Assembly (NCBI GenBank): GCA_943325145.2
Contig: CALPOI020000003.1
Location: 1-33,561 of the forward strand
Length of the DNA stretch: 33,561 bases
DNA from: Candidatus Planktophila lacus
Lineage (GTDB): Bacteria > Bacteroidota > Bacteroidia > Flavobacteriales_D > Crocinitomicaceae
Reading direction: 5' to 3'
Under the pieces are notes generated by a model. It was given only the letters and a program-made list of their open reading frames with translations. It was not told the origin of the DNA and did no database searches. The translations under genes and the position numbers were made by a program. Positions 28,983 to 33,561 of the stretch are shown here, piece by piece. Each line of letters begins with the position of its first letter. Positions within the stretch are counted from its first letter, which is position 1.

Positions 28983-31565
28983 ATGGCTGATGGAGAAAAA
29001 ATAATCCAGATTAATATTGAGAACGAAATGAAATCTGCTTACATTGATTATTCAATGTCTGTAATCGTTTCGCGCGCCTTACCTGATATTCGAGACGGAT
29101 TTAAACCAGTACATCGTCGCGTACTTTATGGAATGCAAGATTTAGGTGTCTTTTCTAATAGACCTCACAAAAAGTCTGCAAGAATTGTTGGTGAAGTACT
29201 AGGAAAGTATCACCCACATGGTGACAGTTCTGTATACGATACCATGGTTCGTATGGCTCAACCTTGGTCACTTCGTTACCCACTTGTTGACGGTCAAGGT
29301 AACTTTGGATCTGTCGATGGGGATAGTCCTGCTGCAATGCGTTATACAGAGGCACGTCTTCGCAAGATAGCGGAAGAAATGCTAGAAGATCTTGAAAAAG
29401 AAACCATCGATTTTACCCCTAACTTCGATGATAGTTTAGTTGAGCCTTCTGTTCTACCAACAAAAATTCCTAACCTATTGGTAAATGGTGCTTCTGGAAT
29501 TGCAGTAGGTATGGCAACAAACATGGCTCCACACAACTTAACCGAAGTAGTTGATGGCTGTATTGCATATGTCAACAACAAAGACATCGAGGTTGAAGAA
29601 TTATTAGATTATGTTAAAGCACCAGATTTCCCGACAGGAGGAATCATTTATGGTTACGAAGGAGTTCGTGAAGCCCTTACTACTGGACGTGGAAGAATCG
29701 TTATTCGTGCGAAAGCAGAGATTGAAGAAGTTGGTGGTAGAGAACAAATCATTGTTACTGAAATTCCATACCAAGTTAACAAAGCCGAATTAATCAAAAA
29801 AGCAGCGGATTTAGTTAACGATAAAAAACTTGAAGGCATTTCTGATATTCGAGATGAATCTGATAGAAACGGAATGCGTATTGTGTTTGAATTAAAACGT
29901 GATGCCATTTCAAATGTAGTTTTAAACAAATTATACAAATTCACAGCACTACAAACTTCCTTCTCAGTAAACAACATTTGTTTAGTGAACGGACGTCCAG
30001 AAATGGTGAATTTAAAAGACTTAATTTCCAATTTCATTGAATTCAGACACGAGGTTGTTATTCGTCGAACTAAATTTGATTTACGTAAAGCCGAGGAGCG
30101 TGCTCATATCTTAGAAGGATTAATCATTGCTTCCGACAACATTGATGAAGTAATTAAAATTATTCGTGCTTCTAATAGCCCAGAAGAAGCCAGAGAAAAC
30201 TTGATCACTCGTTTTAACTTGAGTGAAATTCAATCGCGTGCCATTGTTGAAATGCGTTTGAGACAATTAACAGGTCTAGAGCAAGACAAATTACGAGCTG
30301 AATATGCAGATTTAATGTTACTTATTGCTGATTTAAAAGAAATCTTGTCCAATGAGGAACGTAGAATGCAAATCATCAAAGACGAATTACAATACGTTAG
30401 AGATAAATACGGTGACGCTCGTAAATCACGCATCGAATACGCTGCAAGTGAAATGCGAATGGAAGACCTTATTCCTGATGAAGAAGTTGTAGTTACAATT
30501 TCTCATGCAGGATACATCAAAAGAACTAGTTTGAACGAATACAAAGTTCAAAACAGAGGTGGAATGGGATCGAAAGGTTCTACTACTAGAGATAAAGACT
30601 TTTTAGAGCACTTATTTGTTGCGACCAATCACAACTACTTATTAATCTTTACCGAAAAAGGAAGATGTTTTTGGATGCGTGTGTACGAAATTCCTGAAGG
30701 TAATAAAACTTCAAAAGGACGTGCAATTCAAAACCTTTTGAATATAGAACAAGACGATAAAGTAAAAGCATATGTTAAGGTTCAAGATTTGACTGACAAA
30801 GAATATGTTGAAAACAACTTTATCATCATGTGTACGAAAGAAGGAATCATCAAAAAGACTTCTTTGGAAGCGTATTCAAGACCTCGTACAAATGGTATCA
30901 ATGCGATTACAATTCGTGAAAACGACGAATTATTAGAAGCTAAATTGACTGATGGAACGAATGAAATCGTTTTAGCAACTAGAAATGGTCGCGCGATTCG
31001 TTTCAACGAAGAAAAAGTTCGACCAATGGGTAGAAATGCTTCAGGTGTTAGAGGTGTAACTTTATTAGACGAGACAGACGCTGTTGTTGGTATGGTTTGT
31101 GTGAAAGACAACACTTCAACTGTATTGGTAGTTTCTGAAAAAGGATACGGTAAACGTTCGTTCTTAAATGACCCTGAAGACGGTGAACCTGTTTACAGAA
31201 TTACGAATCGTGGAGGTAAAGGTGTGAAAACAATCAACGTTACTGATAAAACAGGTCCTTTAACTTCAATTAAAACAGTTACCGACGAAGATGACTTAAT
31301 GATTATTACACGTTCGGGTGTTGCAATTCGTATGCACATCGATACACTTCGAGTGATGGGTAGAGCAGCACAAGGTGTTCGATTAATTAACTTGAAAGGA
31401 ACTTCTGCAATCGCTGCTGTCGCTCGTGTACCAAGAAGTGAAGACGAAGATGAATTAGACGAAGAAGCAATTGCTTTAATTGATCCAAATGCTCCGTTAG
31501 ATACATTGGACGATATTGTTGAGGATTCGCTTGAAGACGAAGAAGACACAACTTCAGAAGAATAA
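28983..31565 (+). CDS. gyrA: DNA gyrase subunit A
   Basis: 860 aa; [83 protein letters not shown], GyrA C-terminal repeats, acidic tail. Confidence 0.98.
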   Translation: MADGEKIIQINIENEMKSAYIDYSMSVIVSRALPDIRDGFKPVHRRVLYGMQDLGVFSNRPHKKSARIVGEVLGKYHPHGDSSVYDTMVRMAQPWSLRYPLVDGQGNFGSVDGDSPAAMRYTEARLRKIAEEMLEDLEKETIDFTPNFDDSLVEPSVLPTKIPNLLVNGASGIAVGMATNMAPHNLTEVVDGCIAYVNNKDIEVEELLDYVKAPDFPTGGIIYGYEGVREALTTGRGRIVIRAKAEIEEVGGREQIIVTEIPYQVNKAELIKKAADLVNDKKLEGISDIRDESDRNGMRIVFELKRDAISNVVLNKLYKFTALQTSFSVNNICLVNGRPEMVNLKDLISNFIEFRHEVVIRRTKFDLRKAEERAHILEGLIIASDNIDEVIKIIRASNSPEEARENLITRFNLSEIQSRAIVEMRLRQLTGLEQDKLRAEYADLMLLIADLKEILSNEERRMQIIKDELQYVRDKYGDARKSRIEYAASEMRMEDLIPDEEVVVTISHAGYIKRTSLNEYKVQNRGGMGSKGSTTRDKDFLEHLFVATNHNYLLIFTEKGRCFWMRVYEIPEGNKTSKGRAIQNLLNIEQDDKVKAYVKVQDLTDKEYVENNFIIMCTKEGIIKKTSLEAYSRPRTNGINAITIRENDELLEAKLTDGTNEIVLATRNGRAIRFNEEKVRPMGRNASGVRGVTLLDETDAVVGMVCVKDNTSTVLVVSEKGYGKRSFLNDPEDGEPVYRITNRGGKGVKTINVTDKTGPLTSIKTVTDEDDLMIITRSGVAIRMHIDTLRVMGRAAQGVRLINLKGTSAIAAVARVPRSEDEDELDEEAIALIDPNAPLDTLDDIVEDSLEDEEDTTSEE

Positions 31566-31588
31566 ATGAATACAAATAACTAACAATG

Positions 31589-31627
31589 AAAGGCTATGCA
31601 ACGTAACAATACGTTCATAGCCTTTTT
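31589..31627 (+). terminator. Intrinsic terminator downstream of gyrA
   Basis: aaaggctatg...catagccttttt with inner acgt/acgt pairing, 24 bp after the gyrA stop. Confidence 0.82.
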
Positions 31628-31645
31628 AAATTAAAACCAAACACA

Positions 31646-32818
31646 ATGAAAAAAAACCACTATTTTCAAACGCTCCTTTTAGGAAGTTTATTTATGACCG
31701 GGTTCTCCTTTTCACAAAAAATGAATGAAACCCAGGCTGCCATGGATTTCAAAAAATACGCAAAAGCAGCCGCAACAGGTAACATGGAAGATGCTAAATC
31801 TGCGCTTGATCGTGCGAAGTCAGCAGTAGACGCTGCAGCAGAACATCCTGAAACAAAAGAAAATTCGAAGACGAATTATTACAAAGGTGAAATCTACATG
31901 GGATTATACTCATTTACTCGTTCCAAAAATGATTTTAAAACAGCTATAGATGCTTACAAAAAGTCTCTTAATTCTGACAAAAAATTTCAAGGAGATATTC
32001 AAGAGTCTATTTTTACATATAAACGAAATTTTGATAATGCTTCATTTAAAATGTACAACGATTCTTTGTATGCAGAAGCATCCGATAATTGTTATAATTC
32101 AGTAGAATTACTTAGTGTTGTTGGACAAATAGACACCGCTGCTTTGTATTTTTCTGGAGTTGCTGCTAACCAAGGAAATCTTTCAATAATCGCTGCTGAT
32201 CGTTTTAAAAAATGTGCAGATTTAGGATACAAAGCACCAACAACACACTTATTGGCATCTCAAGCTTTACGCAAAGAAAAAAAATTCAACGAAGCAAAAG
32301 AATTAATCATCAGTGGTCGTAAATCTTTTCCTAGCGACAGAGGATTACTTCTTGAATTAGTGAACACTTCTATCGAATCAGGAGACACAAAGGGTGCTGA
32401 ATCTAGTTTAGTTGAAGCATTAGCTGCTGACCCTACCAACAAACAATTGTACTACGTAATTGGTACTATTTATATGGATCTAAAACAAAACGAAAAAGCA
32501 GAAGAAGCATTGAACAAAGCCATTCAATTGGATCCTGATTATGCAGATGCACAATACCAATTAGGAGCGTATTTATTAGGCGTTGCTTCAGGTATTCGCG
32601 AGGAAGCTAGCCGTTTGAAATTTGGTGATCCAACTTATGATAAATTACTTGCTAAAAGCGATGAAGTATATAAAAAAGCTTTAGTTCCATTAGAAGCATA
32701 TATTTCTAAAATACCAAATGATAAAACAGTTTTAACGATTCTTTTTCAAATTCATAAAAGTTTGAAAAACACAGAAAAAGCATTGGAATTTAAGAAACGT
32801 GCGGATGCTGCACAATAG
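31646..32818 (+). CDS. Tetratricopeptide repeat protein with signal peptide
   Basis: 390 aa; signal peptide MKKNHYFQTLLLGSLFMTGFSFSQ; TPR units (NKQLYYVIGTIYMDLKQNEKAEEALNKAIQLDPDYADAQYQLGAYLL). Confidence 0.87.
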   Translation: MKKNHYFQTLLLGSLFMTGFSFSQKMNETQAAMDFKKYAKAAATGNMEDAKSALDRAKSAVDAAAEHPETKENSKTNYYKGEIYMGLYSFTRSKNDFKTAIDAYKKSLNSDKKFQGDIQESIFTYKRNFDNASFKMYNDSLYAEASDNCYNSVELLSVVGQIDTAALYFSGVAANQGNLSIIAADRFKKCADLGYKAPTTHLLASQALRKEKKFNEAKELIISGRKSFPSDRGLLLELVNTSIESGDTKGAESSLVEALAADPTNKQLYYVIGTIYMDLKQNEKAEEALNKAIQLDPDYADAQYQLGAYLLGVASGIREEASRLKFGDPTYDKLLAKSDEVYKKALVPLEAYISKIPNDKTVLTILFQIHKSLKNTEKALEFKKRADAAQ

Positions 32819-32842
32819 TTAACCCTGTTTTTAACTCTACCT

Positions 32843-32878
32843 AAGCGGATGTTTCAATGAAACATCCGCTTTTTTTTG
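32843..32878 (+). terminator. Intrinsic terminator downstream of the TPR gene
   Basis: aagcggatgtttc-aat-gaaacatccgctt (13-bp perfect stem) followed by a T-run. Confidence 0.92.
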
Positions 32879-32920
32879 ATTAAAATTTTCTAGTTTTAAT
32901 TACAGAAAAAAGAGAATACA

Positions 32921-33199
32921 CTATCGTTTTGAAATTTTATTTCCAGAAATAGTTCGTTGTAGATTACACTTGAAACGAGTTATCTCTGGATTTCTTTTTT
33001 GTAAATGTTTTGTGCTACATTTTTCAACTCGTTCTCTCCACAAGCGATAACTGGAAAACTTCAACTCCTTCTTCATTAAAGACTTTACCCCATCTTCACG
33101 GATTCCAAATTGATTGAAGATAGCGTCAAAAGGTGTACGGTCTTCCCAAGCCATTTCTATGATTCGATCAATTTCTTCTGGAGTAAGTTGCGTTGTCAT
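32921..33199 (-). CDS. TIGR03643 family protein (DUF2805)
   Basis: 92 aa; LTPEEIDRIIEMAWEDRTPFDAIFNQFGIREDGVKSLMKKELKFSSYRLWRERV matches my recollection of the family. Confidence 0.8.
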   Translation of the reverse strand: MTTQLTPEEIDRIIEMAWEDRTPFDAIFNQFGIREDGVKSLMKKELKFSSYRLWRERVEKCSTKHLQKRNPEITRFKCNLQRTISGNKISKR

Positions 33200-33212
33200 T
33201 TACACTTATTTA

Positions 33213-33241
33213 TTGACTATAACAACATTGTTCTACTTTTG
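33213..33241 (+). promoter_or_regulatory. Consensus-like Bacteroidota promoter with no long downstream ORF
   Basis: TTG (33213-33215) - N18 - TACTTTTG (33234-33241), a full TAnnTTTG match facing rightward, away from the TIGR03643 gene. Confidence 0.55.
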
Positions 33242-33540
33242 TTCAGTGTTTACATTTGTGAAACACCGATTTAATTCGGGTAAAATGAAGTTGTCCAAAA
33301 AGTGCCAAAACTTCGTTATTCTTGATTTAAAAAATGTTCATTTAGTGAGTTAATACCTGAGAATTTCGGTGCCGCATTTTTATCCTCGAATAACCAGTTT
33401 TGACAATTTTTAACCCCTTCTAACCTGAGTTCGATTATTAACAATTTAATTGTCAATAAATTAGCTTTATTTGGTTAGGAAGAGTGAAATACAATTAGTA
33501 TCTTTAAATTGTTGTTTATTAATGATTTAAACTAATTTTC

Positions 33541-33561
33541 ATGTATTTCACTCAAGATAAA
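33541..33561 (+). CDS. Possible start of a downstream gene (MYFTQDK..., truncated by window edge)
   Basis: ATG at 33541, open to the window end; TATCTTTA (33499-33506) lies about 35 bp upstream. Only 7 codons visible. Confidence 0.3.

Noticed and set aside
31193-31549. 118-aa Ser-rich ORF (-) opposite the gyrA 3' end
   Set aside because: The Ser-run is the antisense of the Asp/Glu-rich GyrA tail.
33114-33353. 79-aa ORF (+)
   Set aside because: Most of its 5' half is antisense to the TIGR03643 gene; only the last 22 codons lie in the spacer, treated separately as a possible leader ORF.
1-33561. Search for CRISPR arrays, tRNA/rRNA genes, IS ends, toxin-antitoxin or defence genes
   Set aside because: None recognised by eye on either strand; a formal scan (tRNAscan-SE, Infernal, ISfinder, DefenseFinder) would be needed to exclude them.

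Overview
AT-rich chromosomal window with Bacteroidota/Flavobacteriia character (T9SS genes, a DUF5723 barrel protein, a DUF3127 protein, TAnnTTTG-type promoters); possibly Crocinitomicaceae-like, by impression only. Most of it is housekeeping. In order: a truncated T9SS sortase PorU (PorU2-like, runs off the left edge) and porV; pssA-purS; an NADP-type aldehyde dehydrogenase; a PrsW-family protease plus a 50-aa membrane ORF missing from the supplied track; pepT; ndk; a ZIP transporter; a DUF5723 protein; rluF-like; ruvC; a flippase-like membrane protein plus a GT2 glycosyltransferase; DUF3127; a flavin reductase-like protein; a T9SS type-B surface protein with SprB/Ig-like repeats; recQ; ftsK; clpC; gyrA; a TPR protein; TIGR03643. 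I see no tRNA, rRNA, CRISPR array, IS element or obvious defence island. The items most worth a second look are small: the PrsW-linked micro-ORF, an orphan consensus promoter with a 5' hairpin leader near the right end, a hairpin core shared by the ndk and clpC terminators, the unusually long PorU, the 4-bp pssA/purS overlap, and inverted/direct repeats upstream of the ZIP gene and of the last start codon. No clearly novel large system is evident.
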